16,702 nt of DNA from Clostridiales bacterium (GCA_019410105.1 DXTB01000023.1:1-16702); one strand, 5' to 3'; shown: positions 1 through 7,890, counted from the stretch's first letter. Translations and numbers: made by a program. The notes: generated from the letters alone by a model not told the origin.

Positions 1-2
1 GA

Positions 3-323
3 GGCCAATGCGTGCGGCTTTCAGAAGGGCGACCGGGGCGTGATTTTGAAATGACCCTGGAGTGGCGGGGGCGGACGCTGGTCATTACCTGGCTGCCGGT
101 GGCCTCCATGGGCCGCCTGGCCGCCTGCGCCCCCCAGACGGCGGCGGAGACCGAGGTGCTGGCCGCCCTGCTGGCCGGGGCGCGGGTGCGGGTGGAGCGG
201 GACGCCCTGGAGTACCGCCGCTACCGCCGTACCGCCCCCCTTGGCATCTATCAGAAATGCGCCGGTCTGGAGCGGCGCCTGCGGGAGATGGGTATTTGTG
301 TTGCTGGGACAGGTGGCCGGTAA
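3..323 (+). CDS. PduM/TIGR02536-like microcompartment accessory protein, 5' partial
   Basis: The frame is open to the left edge, so the N-terminus lies outside the window; GTG at 12 is only the first visible start-type codon. The visible part has a strand-like TLVITWLPV followed by GRLA, then an alanine-rich helix (TAAETEVLAALLAG) and an ARVRVERD strand. That pattern resembles PduM and the Firmicutes TIGR02536 ethanolamine-utilisation family, which sit next to eutN/pduN and are needed for microcompartment assembly by an unclear mechanism. The C-terminus is basic (YRRYRRT, RRLRE). The last 26 bases overlap the start of eutN, which suggests translational coupling. The family is inferred from pattern and neighbourhood, not from strong identity; the eut context is secure. 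Confidence 0.6.
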   Translation, partial: GQCVRLSEGRPGRDFEMTLEWRGRTLVITWLPVASMGRLAACAPQTAAETEVLAALLAGARVRVERDALEYRRYRRTAPLGIYQKCAGLERRLREMGICVAGTGGR

Positions 324-531
324 GGTCTGGGCCACAAAAAAATCCCCCGCCCTCACCGGGCAGGCGTTTCTGACCGTGCGGGTGGGTGAGCGCCTGCTGG
401 TGTGCGCCGACTGCGTGGGGGCCGGGGAGGGAGAGACCGTCCTCGTGGCCACCGGCGGCGCGGCCCGGGTAGCGGCGGGGGCGGAGCTCCCCATTGATGC
501 CGCCATTGTGGGCATACTGGACGAGAGCTAG
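298..531 (+). CDS. eutN: EutN/CcmL-family microcompartment vertex protein
   Basis: Pentameric shell protein that caps the vertices of the ethanolamine-utilisation microcompartment. The protein opens with LLGQVAGKVWATKKSPALTG, the usual first strand and loop of EutN/CcmL. It continues through LTVRVGERLLVCADCVGAG and ends with the typical PIDAAIVGILDES. GTG at 298 is preferred: GGGAG at 283-287 gives good spacing, and the family begins a residue or two before the L-G-x-V motif. An upstream TTG at 241 would add 19 unrelated residues. The 77-aa product is slightly short for the family (about 85-95) because the loop after strand 1 is compact. It overlaps the preceding gene and lies 88 bases before eutH. 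Confidence 0.88.
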   Translation: MLLGQVAGKVWATKKSPALTGQAFLTVRVGERLLVCADCVGAGEGETVLVATGGAARVAAGAELPIDAAIVGILDES

Positions 532-540
532 AAAAGCAAG

Positions 541-599
541 GCCGCCGCATGTGGGCGGCGGTCATCCTCTCAGGCTGGCGGCCCAACCGCCCGCCTGAG
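541..599 (+). other. Two consecutive hairpins between eutN and eutH
   Basis: Hairpin 1 pairs GCCGCC 541-546 with GGCGGC 554-559 around a 7-nt loop. Hairpin 2 pairs 569-575 with 593-599 and 577-581 with 587-591, giving 12 pairs with one T/C mismatch and loop CCCAA. Neither is followed by a T run, so simple intrinsic termination is unlikely. They could stabilise mRNA ends, act as a processing site, or adjust eutH expression. Confidence 0.55.
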
Positions 600-619
600 C
601 CGCGGAAAGGGGACATACT

Positions 620-1711
620 ATGTCCATCAACGAGATTATTGTCTACCTCATGGTCGTCTTTATGGCCTTGGGTGCGTTTGACCGCATCCTGGGCAATCGG
701 TTCGGCCTGGGGGAGAAATTTGAGGAGGGTATCATGGCTATGGGCTCCCTGGCCCTGGCCATGATCGGCATCATCTGTCTGGCCCCGGTGCTGGCCAACC
801 TGCTCCGGCCGGTGGTGGTGCCTCTCTACCAGGCCCTGGGGGCCGATCCGGCCATGTTCGCGGGTACCCTCCTGGCCAACGACATGGGGGGCGCGCCCCT
901 GGCCCAGGAGCTGGCCCTGACCCAGGAGGCGGGACAGTTCGGCGGCCTGATCGTAGGCTCCATGCTGGGCCCCACCATCGTGTTCACCATCCCGGTGGGC
1001 CTGGGCATTATCAAGGCGGAGGACCGCCCCTATCTGGCCACCGGCGTGCTGGCGGGCGTCATCACCATCCCCATCGGCAGCTTCGCGGGCGGCCTGGCGG
1101 CGGGCTTCCCGGTGGGGATGGTGCTGCGCAACCTGATCCCCATCGCGCTTTTCGCCGTGCTCATCGCCCTGGGGCTGGCCTTCCTCCCCAACGGGATGGT
1201 AAAGGGCTTCCAGGTCTTTGGCAGAATCATTGTGATTATTATCACCATCGGCCTGGCGGCGGCCATCATCCAAAAGCTGACCCCCCTCACCCTCATTCCG
1301 GGAATGAACCCCATCTCAGAGGGCGTGGCCATCGTGGGCGACATCGCCGTGGTGCTGGCGGGGGCGTTTCCGCTGGTGTATGTCATCACCAGGGTATTCA
1401 AGACCCCTCTGATGAAGCTGGGCCATGTGCTGGGCATGAACGACATCGCGGCCGCCGGGCTGGTGGCCACCTTGGCCAACAACATCCCCATGTTCCAGAT
1501 GCTCCACGATATGGACCGGCGGGGTAAGATCATCAACGTGGCCTTTGCGGTGTCCGCCGCCTTTGTGTTCGGCGACCATCTGGGCTTTACCGCGGGCTTT
1601 GATTCCACCATGATCTTTCCCATGATTGTGGGCAAGCTGGTGGGCGGCGTGACAGCGGTGGCGGTTGCCATGCTGATCACCAGAAAATACAAGGAGGAGC
1701 GCCATGGATAA
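620..1711 (+). CDS. eutH: Ethanolamine permease EutH
   Basis: Integral membrane protein of 363 aa that brings ethanolamine into the cell for breakdown in the Eut microcompartment. It is hydrophobic throughout, with about ten membrane segments. Features matching EutH include the N-terminal MVVFMALGAFDRILGNRFGL, the acidic and glycine-rich ANDMGGAPLA stretch (about residue 90), GSMLGPTIVFTIPVGLGII, the ATLANNIPMFQML motif (about 285) and FGDHLGFTAGFD near the C-terminus. Length is close to the usual 360-410. Start ATG 620 has AAAGGGG at 606-612, 7 bases upstream. The last 8 bases overlap eutQ, so the two are co-translated. Confidence 0.95.
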   Translation: MSINEIIVYLMVVFMALGAFDRILGNRFGLGEKFEEGIMAMGSLALAMIGIICLAPVLANLLRPVVVPLYQALGADPAMFAGTLLANDMGGAPLAQELALTQEAGQFGGLIVGSMLGPTIVFTIPVGLGIIKAEDRPYLATGVLAGVITIPIGSFAGGLAAGFPVGMVLRNLIPIALFAVLIALGLAFLPNGMVKGFQVFGRIIVIIITIGLAAAIIQKLTPLTLIPGMNPISEGVAIVGDIAVVLAGAFPLVYVITRVFKTPLMKLGHVLGMNDIAAAGLVATLANNIPMFQMLHDMDRRGKIINVAFAVSAAFVFGDHLGFTAGFDSTMIFPMIVGKLVGGVTAVAVAMLITRKYKEERHG

Positions 1712-2132
1712 GACCGCATTGGAGGCGCTGGTGCGGCAGGTGCTGCTGGAGCGCCTGGGCGGCGGAACCCACGGGGTGAAGGCCGTGCAGGTGCCCCGCA
1801 TCGCGGTGACGGAGGAGCACCGGATGGACACGGGAAATCCCCTGGACCGGGTCTACACCCGTGATCTGTTCACCCTACAGGAGTCCCCGCGGCTGGGGGT
1901 GGGCGTCATGGAGATGACCGACACCACCTTTCCCTGGACCCTGCGCTACGACGAGATGGACTACGTGCTCAGCGGACGGCTGGACATCCGTATCGGCGGA
2001 GAGACCGTCTCCGCCGGGCCGGGGGAGCTGATCTATATCCCAAAGAACAGCTCCATCCAGTTCTCCGTCACCGGGCACGCCCGCTTCCTTTATTTCGTCT
2101 ACCCCGCCGACTGGCAGAGCCAGGGCGGCTGA
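1704..2132 (+). CDS. eutQ: EutQ-like cupin protein of ethanolamine utilisation
   Basis: Small cupin of the eut operon. In enteric bacteria EutQ is reported to have acetate-kinase activity and to support microcompartment formation. Residues 1-20 form a helix (ALEALVRQVLLERLGGG) resembling the short amphipathic helices that target proteins to microcompartments. The cupin fold covers about 60-140, with the family pattern FPWTLRYDEMDYVLSGRLDI and then a GPGELIYIPKNS turn. At 142 aa it lacks the long N-terminal region of the about 233-aa enterobacterial protein, as Firmicutes versions often do. AAGGAGGAG lies just before ATG 1704, inside the end of eutH. It is the last gene before a strong terminator. 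Confidence 0.88.
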   Translation: MDKTALEALVRQVLLERLGGGTHGVKAVQVPRIAVTEEHRMDTGNPLDRVYTRDLFTLQESPRLGVGVMEMTDTTFPWTLRYDEMDYVLSGRLDIRIGGETVSAGPGELIYIPKNSSIQFSVTGHARFLYFVYPADWQSQGG

Positions 2133-2138
2133 TTCCGG

Positions 2139-2168
2139 GCGGGCGGCCATCGGCCGCCCGCTTTTTTT
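2139..2168 (+). terminator. Intrinsic terminator of the eut operon
   Basis: A perfect 10-bp stem (2139-2148 with 2152-2161, GC only) with loop ATC, followed by seven T residues at 2162-2168. It begins 7 bases after the eutQ stop codon. Confidence 0.93.
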
Positions 2169-2223
2169 ACACAATCTGAACGGTGCTCACCGCAAACGCA
2201 CACCCTTTTTACATCCGTGCTCG

Positions 2224-2229
2224 TATACT
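2224..2229 (+). promoter_or_regulatory. Possible -10 element before the NhaC-type gene
   Basis: TATACT matches five of six positions of the sigma-A -10 consensus and sits 12 bases before the ribosome site of the next gene, just after the eut terminator. No good -35 is found at 16-18 bp, so this rests on the -10 and location alone. Confidence 0.35.
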
Positions 2230-2255
2230 GGGGGGCAAACGGAGGTGCCGTTATT

Positions 2256-3620
2256 GTGGATTATGGGATATGGACGCTGCTTCCAATCGTCGTCGTAGTG
2301 GCCGTGGCGCTCAAGAGCAGACGGGCGCTGGAGCCGCTGATTCTGGGAACCCTGCTCACCTATATCATCGTCGATGGACTTTCCTTCCCCATCGGCTGGA
2401 TGGACGCCTTTTTCCGGGTGGCCACCGACCAGAGCCACCAGTGGGTGTTCATGGTGTGCGGCCTGTTCGGCGCGCTGATCGCCCTGCTGGGCGCCTCCCA
2501 CGGGACGCTGGGCTTCTCCCGGCTGCTGGGTCGGCTTTGCCGGGGCCCCAGGACCACGCTGATTGTGACCTGGGTCATGGGGATTCTGATCTTTGTGGAC
2601 GACTATCTGAATATCATGACCCTGAGCACCTGCATGCGCAAGCTCACTGACCGGCAGAAGGTGCCCCGGGAGACCCTGTCCTACATCATCGACTCCACCG
2701 GCGCGCCGGTGTGCGCCCTGCTGCCCTTCTCCACCTGGGCGGTGTTCTTTGCCGGGCTGTTCTACGCCGAGGCGGGCATCCCGGAGCTGGGCTACGGGAG
2801 CGCCATCAACACCTTCTGCGCTGTGATCCCCTTCATCTTCTACGCCATCGCGGCGGTGGCGCTGGTGCCCCTGTTCTCCCTGGGGCTGGTGCCCAAGCTG
2901 GGGCGGATGAAGAAGGCCTACCGCCGGGTGGAGGAGACCGGAAAGGTCTACTCGCCGGAGAGCGCCGAGCTGAATCTGGAGGACGAGGACGACTCCCCGG
3001 CCATTACCGGCTGCCTGTGGGACTTTGTGCTCCCCATCGGCACGCTGATCGCCTTGACTATCGTGGGGGGCGAGCTGTTCCTGGCCCTGGTGGCCGCCAT
3101 CGCCGTGTGCTTTTTGCTCTACATCCCCCGGAAGAAGCTGTCTCTCACTAGGTTCTGCGACCTGGCCATGCACGGCTTTTGCAACATGATCCCCACGGTG
3201 GCCATCATCTTCTTTGCCTTTGTGATGCAGGAGGGCATGACCGAGATCGGCATCGCCCCCTTCGTCATCAATGCCGTCAAGTCCATCCTGAGCCCGGCGG
3301 TGTTCCCGGCCATCGCCTTCCTGGTGGTGGCGGCCCTCAACTTCACCACCGGCAGCGTGTGGGGCATCACCGCCGTGACGGTGCCGATCCTGCTGCCCCT
3401 GGCCTTCTCCATCGGGGCCAACCCCCTGCTGGTGATGGGCGCCATCGTCTCCGGCGCCACCCTGGGCAGCCACGCCTGCTTCTACTCCGACGCCACGGTG
3501 CTCACCTCCAGCTGCTGCAAGATGGAGAATATGGACCACGCCCTGTCCCAACTGCCCTATTCCCTGTGTGCGGCCGGGCTTTCGGCGGCGGGCTATCTGG
3601 TGTGCGGCCTCCTGATGTAG
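2256..3620 (+). CDS. NhaC-family Na+/H+ antiporter-like transporter
   Basis: Polytopic membrane protein of about 454 aa in the Na+/H+ antiporter NhaC superfamily (ion transporter family). About eleven hydrophobic segments are visible. The family hallmark is the WVMGILIFVDDYLNIMTLST region with paired aspartates in a membrane segment. It also has IIDSTGAPVCALLPFSTW, a charged cytoplasmic loop (KVYSPESAELNLEDEDD) and GSVWGITAVTVPILLPLA. GTG 2256 is chosen because GGAGGTG at 2241-2247 is correctly spaced and MDYGIWTLLPIVV is a normal family N-terminus. The upstream in-frame GTG 2217 has no ribosome site. The substrate could be Na+/H+ or an organic acid or amine exchange; sequence alone does not decide it. 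Confidence 0.85.
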   Translation: MDYGIWTLLPIVVVVAVALKSRRALEPLILGTLLTYIIVDGLSFPIGWMDAFFRVATDQSHQWVFMVCGLFGALIALLGASHGTLGFSRLLGRLCRGPRTTLIVTWVMGILIFVDDYLNIMTLSTCMRKLTDRQKVPRETLSYIIDSTGAPVCALLPFSTWAVFFAGLFYAEAGIPELGYGSAINTFCAVIPFIFYAIAAVALVPLFSLGLVPKLGRMKKAYRRVEETGKVYSPESAELNLEDEDDSPAITGCLWDFVLPIGTLIALTIVGGELFLALVAAIAVCFLLYIPRKKLSLTRFCDLAMHGFCNMIPTVAIIFFAFVMQEGMTEIGIAPFVINAVKSILSPAVFPAIAFLVVAALNFTTGSVWGITAVTVPILLPLAFSIGANPLLVMGAIVSGATLGSHACFYSDATVLTSSCCKMENMDHALSQLPYSLCAAGLSAAGYLVCGLLM

Positions 3621-3626
3621 TATAAT
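3621..3626 (+). promoter_or_regulatory. Possible -10 element before the macro-domain gene
   Basis: A perfect TATAAT begins directly after the stop codon of the transporter gene and 32 bases before the macro-domain start. The -35 position (3598-3603, TGGTGT) matches poorly. The gene may also be read through from the transporter. Confidence 0.4.
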
Positions 3627-3657
3627 AGGGACAGAATGGGGAAAAGGAGGAGTCAGG

Positions 3658-4176
3658 ATGCCCATGTATTTGTATTTGGGCGATATCACCCGGATGGAGA
3701 CAGACGCCATTGTGAACGCCGCCGGCACGGATCTGCGGCGCTGCCCGGGCATCTGCGACGCGATTTTCGCCGCCGCCGACACGGAGAAGCTGGAGAGGGC
3801 GTGCCGGAAGCTGGGCCGCTGCCGCATCGGGCAGGCGGTGGCCACGCCGGGCTGCGGGCTGCCCTGCCGGTACATCATTCACGTGGCCGGGCCGGGCTGG
3901 TACGGTGGGGAGCCCCGGGAGCGGTTCCTGCTGGCCGGGTGCTACCAGAACGCCCTGCATAAGGCGTATCTGTGCAGTTGCCGGCGGGTGGCGGTGCCGC
4001 TGATCTTCTCCGGCGACTGCCACATGCCGCGGGCGGCCTCCCTCCGCGTGGCTGGGGCGGCGATTGCCGATTTCTGCCAGCGCCATCCCTCCATGGAGGT
4101 GACGCTGGTGCTCTACCGGCAGAGCATCTACGACATGGCTAAGCGTATCCTGGGCTGGGAGGACGCGCCGTCATAA
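3658..4176 (+). CDS. Macro-domain protein (ADP-ribose-binding/hydrolase type)
   Basis: A single macro domain filling the 172-aa protein. The N-terminal MYLYLGDITRMETDAIVNAA is the signature of macro domains that bind ADP-ribose. LRRCPGICDAIFAAAD (26-41) follows as the first ligand loop and helix, then IGQAVATPGCGLPCRYIIHVAGP (57-79). In typical MacroD hydrolases the second loop reads STGxYGYP. Here the equivalent is FSGDCHMP (117-124), so catalysis is uncertain and it may be a binder or act on another ADP-ribose derivative. The N-terminal NAAN motif is NAAG (N20, A21, A22, G23). AAAAGGAGG is well spaced before ATG 3658. Confidence 0.85.
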   Translation: MPMYLYLGDITRMETDAIVNAAGTDLRRCPGICDAIFAAADTEKLERACRKLGRCRIGQAVATPGCGLPCRYIIHVAGPGWYGGEPRERFLLAGCYQNALHKAYLCSCRRVAVPLIFSGDCHMPRAASLRVAGAAIADFCQRHPSMEVTLVLYRQSIYDMAKRILGWEDAPS

Positions 4177-4232
4177 GGGGGGACGGGCCTGCATATACAT
4201 GCCACAGTTACCGAAACCAGGTAGGAGAGTGG

Positions 4233-4850
4233 ATGGATATGCAAACAGGCTGGAATGAGAACCGGGCGCTGCTGCGGGGCACCGCGGCGGCGGAGCCGGT
4301 GCTGTCCCATGAGACCCACGGCGTGGTATACGAGACCTTTCCCCTCGCCGTCCGGCGGCTGTCCGGCTCGGAGGACCGGGTCAATGTCCTGGTCCCTAGG
4401 GCCCTGCTGGAGCAGCGGCCCGTGACGGAGGGGATGGAGCTGGAGGTGGAGGGGGAGGTGCGCTCCTTCAACAACAAGAGCGGCAAGGGCAGCCGCCTGG
4501 TGATCACCCTCTACGCCAAGGAGCTGCGCCCCGCCGCCGGAGAACACGAAAACCAGCTCCTGCTGGCGGGGGTGCTGTGCAAGCCGCCGGTGGTGCGGCG
4601 CACCCCGCTGGGCCGGGACATCTGCGATTTGATGCTGGCGGTGAACCGCCGGTACGGCCGGGCGGACTACCTGCCCTGCATCGCCTGGGGCGGCCTGGCC
4701 CGGCGGTGCGGGGCACTGGAGGTGGGGGACGGCGTGCGCATTGAGGGGCGGCTCCAGAGCCGGGCCTACACCAAGGTGGACCACGGCGTCAGTGAGGTGC
4801 GCACCGCCTACGAGGTCTCCGTCATGAAGCTGGAGCCGGTGGAGACATAA
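4233..4850 (+). CDS. SSB-like protein with two OB-fold regions
   Basis: Cytosolic 205-aa protein that probably binds single-stranded DNA. The second half (residues 107-203) has the bacterial SSB pattern: NQLLLAGVLCKPPVVRRTPLGRDICDLMLAVNR, then PCIAWGGLARRC, VGDGVRIEGRLQSR and a final YEVSVMKLEP. The first half (11-99) looks like a second, diverged OB fold (LLRGTAAAEPVLSHETHG, then MELEVEGEVRSFNN). It lacks the acidic glycine-rich tail that housekeeping SSB uses to recruit partners, so this is probably an accessory SSB rather than the replicative one. AGGAG at 4223-4227 can serve ATG 4233 or ATG 4239; the choice changes only two residues. Confidence 0.75.
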   Translation: MDMQTGWNENRALLRGTAAAEPVLSHETHGVVYETFPLAVRRLSGSEDRVNVLVPRALLEQRPVTEGMELEVEGEVRSFNNKSGKGSRLVITLYAKELRPAAGEHENQLLLAGVLCKPPVVRRTPLGRDICDLMLAVNRRYGRADYLPCIAWGGLARRCGALEVGDGVRIEGRLQSRAYTKVDHGVSEVRTAYEVSVMKLEPVET

Positions 4851-4855
4851 CAGAA

Positions 4856-4887
4856 GGGCGGGGCTGCTGACGCGGCCCCGCCCCTTT
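4856..4887 (+). terminator. Hairpin terminator between convergent genes
   Basis: GC-rich stem: 4856-4864 pairs with 4875-4883, then a T/G wobble and two more pairs around loop TGAC. A weak CTTTC follows. It lies 6 bases after the SSB-like stop and between convergent genes, so it may serve both directions, but the T run is poor on both strands. Confidence 0.6.
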
Positions 4888-4951
4888 CGGGCTATTTGCA
4901 TTTCGGGTTGTTACGGAACAGGCGGATTCGTGACGGCGGTTTCCTTTCCGC

Positions 4952-5980
4952 TCAGTTGAACTTGTAGATCTTCCGGGCCAGGCGGTAGAGCTTGACGGAC
5001 AGCTTGCGGCCCTGGTAGCCGGGGATGTTGCCCACGAAGGACAGGGAGCGGTACTTGAGCTTGTGGTACAGCTCCGGGTTGCTGGTGCGCAGGTACTCCC
5101 ACAGCTCGGTCTTTTTACCCAGGGCGGCGGGAGAGCCGTCGATGATGAGGAAGATGGAGGAGATGGTCATCATCATGGACAGGTAGCTGGTCATATACCG
5201 GGCCAGCTTGCGCTGGGTTTGGTAGAGCTGCTTGAGGTTGTGGCTGTCGATCATCAGCTTGGTGACCCGCACCTGCTGGTCTACCCGGGTGACCATCACC
5301 TTTTCGTTCACGCTCTGGTCGGCCCGGCCGATGAAGTAGCGGTAGAGATCCACATCCATGTAGTAGATGCTCTTTACCGCCGGCAGGGGCTGGTAGACAA
5401 AGATGTTGTCCACATAGAAGGTGTGCTTGGGCAGCTCCAGCCGGCAGGCGCGCAGCATCTCGGTGCGGTAGATGACCGAGTGCATCAGCAGGTACTGGGA
5501 GGGCCGGAAGCGGCCGATCTCGTTCCAGGTGAACACGCGGCCCTCGGGGAACACGTTGGTATACTTCATCACCTTCTGCGTGTTGTCCTCCACGTGCTCA
5601 TAGACGTAGTTGGCGATAAAGAGGTCCAGCGGCTGCTCCGCCCCGGCGAACGCCCTCAGCTTGTCCAGAACGGCCTTCAGGGCCGCCTCGTCCAGCCAGT
5701 CGTCGGAGTCCACCACCTTATAGTACATCCCTTGGGCGTGGCGCAGGCCCTGGTTGACCCCCTCACCGTGGCCGCCGTTCTCCTGGTGGATGGCCCGCAC
5801 GATGTCCGGGTACTCCGCCTGATAGCGGTCGCAGATGGCGGGGGTGTCGTCCTTGGTGGAGCCGTCGTCCACCAGGATGATCTCGATGTCGTCCCCGCCG
5901 GTGAGCAGGGTGCGCACGCAGTGATCCATGTAGGCCGCGGAGTTGTAGCAGGGCACCGCGAATGTGATGAGCTTTGACAT
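4952..5980 (-). CDS. Family 2 glycosyltransferase
   Basis: Transfers a sugar from a nucleotide-activated donor to a cell-surface glycan; cytoplasmic or membrane-associated. GT-A features in order: FAVPCYNSAAYMDHCVRTLL (about 8-26), the donor-binding IEIILVDDGSTKDDT (32-46), ENGGHGEGVNQGLRHAQG (67-84), and the metal-binding VVDSDDWLDEAAL (89-101). A basic C-terminal region (about 280-342) may dock to the membrane. ATG 5980 is used because GAGGAG lies 8-13 bases upstream; an in-frame GTG at 5995 overlaps that ribosome site. It follows glf by 11 bases, so the pair is an operon. This makes a galactofuranosyl- or galactosyl-transferase plausible, but the acceptor cannot be told from sequence. Confidence 0.87.
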   Translation of the reverse strand: MSKLITFAVPCYNSAAYMDHCVRTLLTGGDDIEIILVDDGSTKDDTPAICDRYQAEYPDIVRAIHQENGGHGEGVNQGLRHAQGMYYKVVDSDDWLDEAALKAVLDKLRAFAGAEQPLDLFIANYVYEHVEDNTQKVMKYTNVFPEGRVFTWNEIGRFRPSQYLLMHSVIYRTEMLRACRLELPKHTFYVDNIFVYQPLPAVKSIYYMDVDLYRYFIGRADQSVNEKVMVTRVDQQVRVTKLMIDSHNLKQLYQTQRKLARYMTSYLSMMMTISSIFLIIDGSPAALGKKTELWEYLRTSNPELYHKLKYRSLSFVGNIPGYQGRKLSVKLYRLARKIYKFN

Positions 5981-5991
5981 GGGCAGTCTCC

Positions 5992-7161
5992 TCACTTCAA
6001 TAGGTCGTCACACAGCTCCAGCGCCCGTGCGGCGATGGCGTCCATGTTGTAGTATTTGTACTCCGCCAGCCGGCCCAGCAGGTGGAAATTCGGATAGCGG
6101 TCCGCCTCCGCCCGGTATTTGGCGTACAGGGCGTTGTTCCCGGCGTTGATGATGGCGTAGTAGGGGATCTCCCCCTTCGCTCCGGTGTAGGCGCGGGAGT
6201 ACTCCTTCATGATGGTGGTTTGGCCGGGCAGCTCCTGCCCAGTCAGGTACTTGAACTCGGTGATGCGGGTGTAGTCCTGATCCACGGTATAGTTTACCGT
6301 TCCGTGGCTCTGCCAGAAGTCCACCGGGTGGGTCTCAAAGCGGAAGTCCAGGGTGCGGTAGGGCAGGCGGCCGTATTTGCAGCCGAACAGCTCGTCCGCC
6401 GCGCCGGTATAGATGATGGGGCCGGAGAAGGGCCTCCCGTCCAGAAGGGCGGCGCTGCCGTCCAGGGTCAGGCGGCTGGCCGCGTCCACCCCCAGCTCCA
6501 CCGTGATGTCCGGGTGGTCCAGCAGGGACTGGAACATGGGGGTGTAGCCCTCCAGAGGCATGCCCTGGTAGGCGTCCTGAAAGTAGCGGCAGTCCTCCGA
6601 CAGAAAGACCGGCACCCGGGCGGTGGTGTTGGGGTCGATCTCCTCCGGCGTCTGCCCCCACTGCTTCATGGTGTAGCGGACAAAGACGTGGCCGTACACA
6701 TAGTCGGCCAGGGCGGACAGCTCCGGGTCGGGATTCTGCCGCAGCTCCAGAATGGTGACCTTTTTCTCCATGCCATAGGCGGATACCAGCTTCTCCGCCA
6801 GGGCGCGGGCCTTCTCCGGCGGAAAGGCGGCCCGCAGGGAGACCAGGTTGAAGGGCACCGGGTACTCCAGCCGCCCGTCCCCGTCGGGGAGATTGGCCAC
6901 CACCTGGTGCTCGTAGGGCCGCCAGCGGGTGAAGCGGGAGAGATAGTCAAACACGCGGGTGCTGTTGGTGTGGAAGATATGGGGGCCGTACTGGTGGATC
7001 AGCACCCCCGCCTCGTCGAAGCAATCATAGGCGTTGCCGCCCACGTGGTTCCGGCGCTCCAGCACCAGTACCCGCTTGCCGCCCCGCTCGGCCAGCTCCC
7101 TGGCCGCCACGGAACCGGCCAGGCCGGCTCCGATGACAAGGCAGTCATATTGATGATTCAT
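5992..7161 (-). CDS. glf: UDP-galactopyranose mutase
   Basis: FAD-dependent flavoenzyme that interconverts UDP-galactopyranose and UDP-galactofuranose, the donor for galactofuranose in surface polysaccharides. The 389-aa product starts with the Rossmann motif YDCLVIGAGLAGSVAARELA (5-24), followed by VLVLERRNHVGGNAYD (31-46). HQYGPHIFHTN then carries the conserved substrate-side histidines. YTMKQWGQTPEEID, the VPVFLSEDCRYFQDAYQGMPLEGY region and C-terminal YKYYNMDAI are also typical. ATG 7161 has a purine-rich AGAGAGGA site at good spacing; the in-frame extension to 7236 crosses the likely promoter. A TGGTACACT extended -10-like sequence (minus strand, 7196-7204) lies upstream. It sits beside a glycosyltransferase. 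Confidence 0.95.
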   Translation of the reverse strand: MNHQYDCLVIGAGLAGSVAARELAERGGKRVLVLERRNHVGGNAYDCFDEAGVLIHQYGPHIFHTNSTRVFDYLSRFTRWRPYEHQVVANLPDGDGRLEYPVPFNLVSLRAAFPPEKARALAEKLVSAYGMEKKVTILELRQNPDPELSALADYVYGHVFVRYTMKQWGQTPEEIDPNTTARVPVFLSEDCRYFQDAYQGMPLEGYTPMFQSLLDHPDITVELGVDAASRLTLDGSAALLDGRPFSGPIIYTGAADELFGCKYGRLPYRTLDFRFETHPVDFWQSHGTVNYTVDQDYTRITEFKYLTGQELPGQTTIMKEYSRAYTGAKGEIPYYAIINAGNNALYAKYRAEADRYPNFHLLGRLAEYKYYNMDAIAARALELCDDLLK

Positions 7162-7252
7162 GGGGAATCGTCCTCTCTTCTCTGGTGTCAAACACAGTGT
7201 ACCACAGGTTTCGGGAAAAAGGGGTAAACATCCCATTAAGATATTCTTAAAA

Positions 7253-7858
7253 TTACTTCCCTTTCCCCTCGGGAGCGGTTGGCTGATCCGGCTCGGTGGG
7301 GTAGAGGCCCACTTTGGCGGAGGGGCCGCCTAGAAAGCACTCGGCATAGTGGTCCATGGCCTGCCGGATGACCTGCACGGCGGCGGCCCGGTCGTTCACA
7401 TCCTTGGCCACGGCCTGCTTGCCCTCCAGAGCCTTGTAGACAGAGAAGAAGTGCTTCATCTCGTCAAAGAGGTGGGGGGGCAGATCCATCAGGTCGTGGT
7501 AGGGGTTGTAGGTGGGATCGGAGAAGGGGATGGCGATGATCTTCTCGTCGTTCTTGCCGCCGTCCAGCATGGAGATGTAGCCGATGGGGTAGCAGCGCAC
7601 CAGTGTGAGGGGGTCGATTTCCTCCGAACAGAGCACCAGCACGTCCAGCGGATCGCCGTCGTCGCCGTAGGTGCGGGGAATGAAGCCGTAGTTGGCGGGG
7701 TAGTGGGTGGAGGTGTGGAGCACCCGGTCCAGGATGATAAGCCCGGTTTCCTTATCCAGCTCGTACTTCTTCTTGCTGCCCTTGGGAATCTCAATGACCG
7801 CCACGAAGTCCTCGGGCTGGATGCGGCTGGGGCTGATATCATGCCAGATATTTGACAT
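7253..7858 (-). CDS. ppa: Inorganic pyrophosphatase, family I
   Basis: Soluble enzyme that hydrolyses pyrophosphate to phosphate and pulls biosynthetic reactions forward. The 201-aa protein shows the family I landmarks: IEIPKGSKKKYELDKETG (22-39), the DRVLHTSTHYPANYGFIP stretch (44-61), and the metal-binding signature DGDPLDV (67-73). It ends in a charged, proline-rich tail (TEPDQPTAPEGKGK). ATG 7858 follows AAAAGGAG by 8 bases; an in-frame GTG at 7867 overlaps that site and is less likely. It is transcribed divergently from the blaI-like gene and only 137 bases from it, so their promoters face each other. Confidence 0.96.
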   Translation of the reverse strand: MSNIWHDISPSRIQPEDFVAVIEIPKGSKKKYELDKETGLIILDRVLHTSTHYPANYGFIPRTYGDDGDPLDVLVLCSEEIDPLTLVRCYPIGYISMLDGGKNDEKIIAIPFSDPTYNPYHDLMDLPPHLFDEMKHFFSVYKALEGKQAVAKDVNDRAAAVQVIRQAMDHYAECFLGGPSAKVGLYPTEPDQPTAPEGKGK

Positions 7859-7890
7859 CGTAAACACTCCTTTTGTGGGTCTTTTCTCCC

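Noticed and set aside
541..599. ANTAR (EutV) antiterminator hairpin pair
   Set aside because: Loops lack the A1/G4 hexaloop pattern and no terminator follows.
353..1273. Long antisense frame over eutN/eutH
   Set aside because: Rich in His, Gln, Gly and Asp in the way of high-GC antisense frames, and opposite a clear eutH.
2187..3878. 563-codon antisense frame over the NhaC-type gene
   Set aside because: Same low-complexity composition; it spans three features on the other strand, including a clear membrane protein.
5063..5977. 304-codon rightward frame opposite the glycosyltransferase
   Set aside because: Shadow of a clear GT2 gene, with the same Val/His/Gly bias.
6082..7227. 381-codon rightward frame opposite glf
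   Set aside because: glf is unmistakable on the minus strand; the plus frame is a Val/Gly/His-rich shadow without domains.
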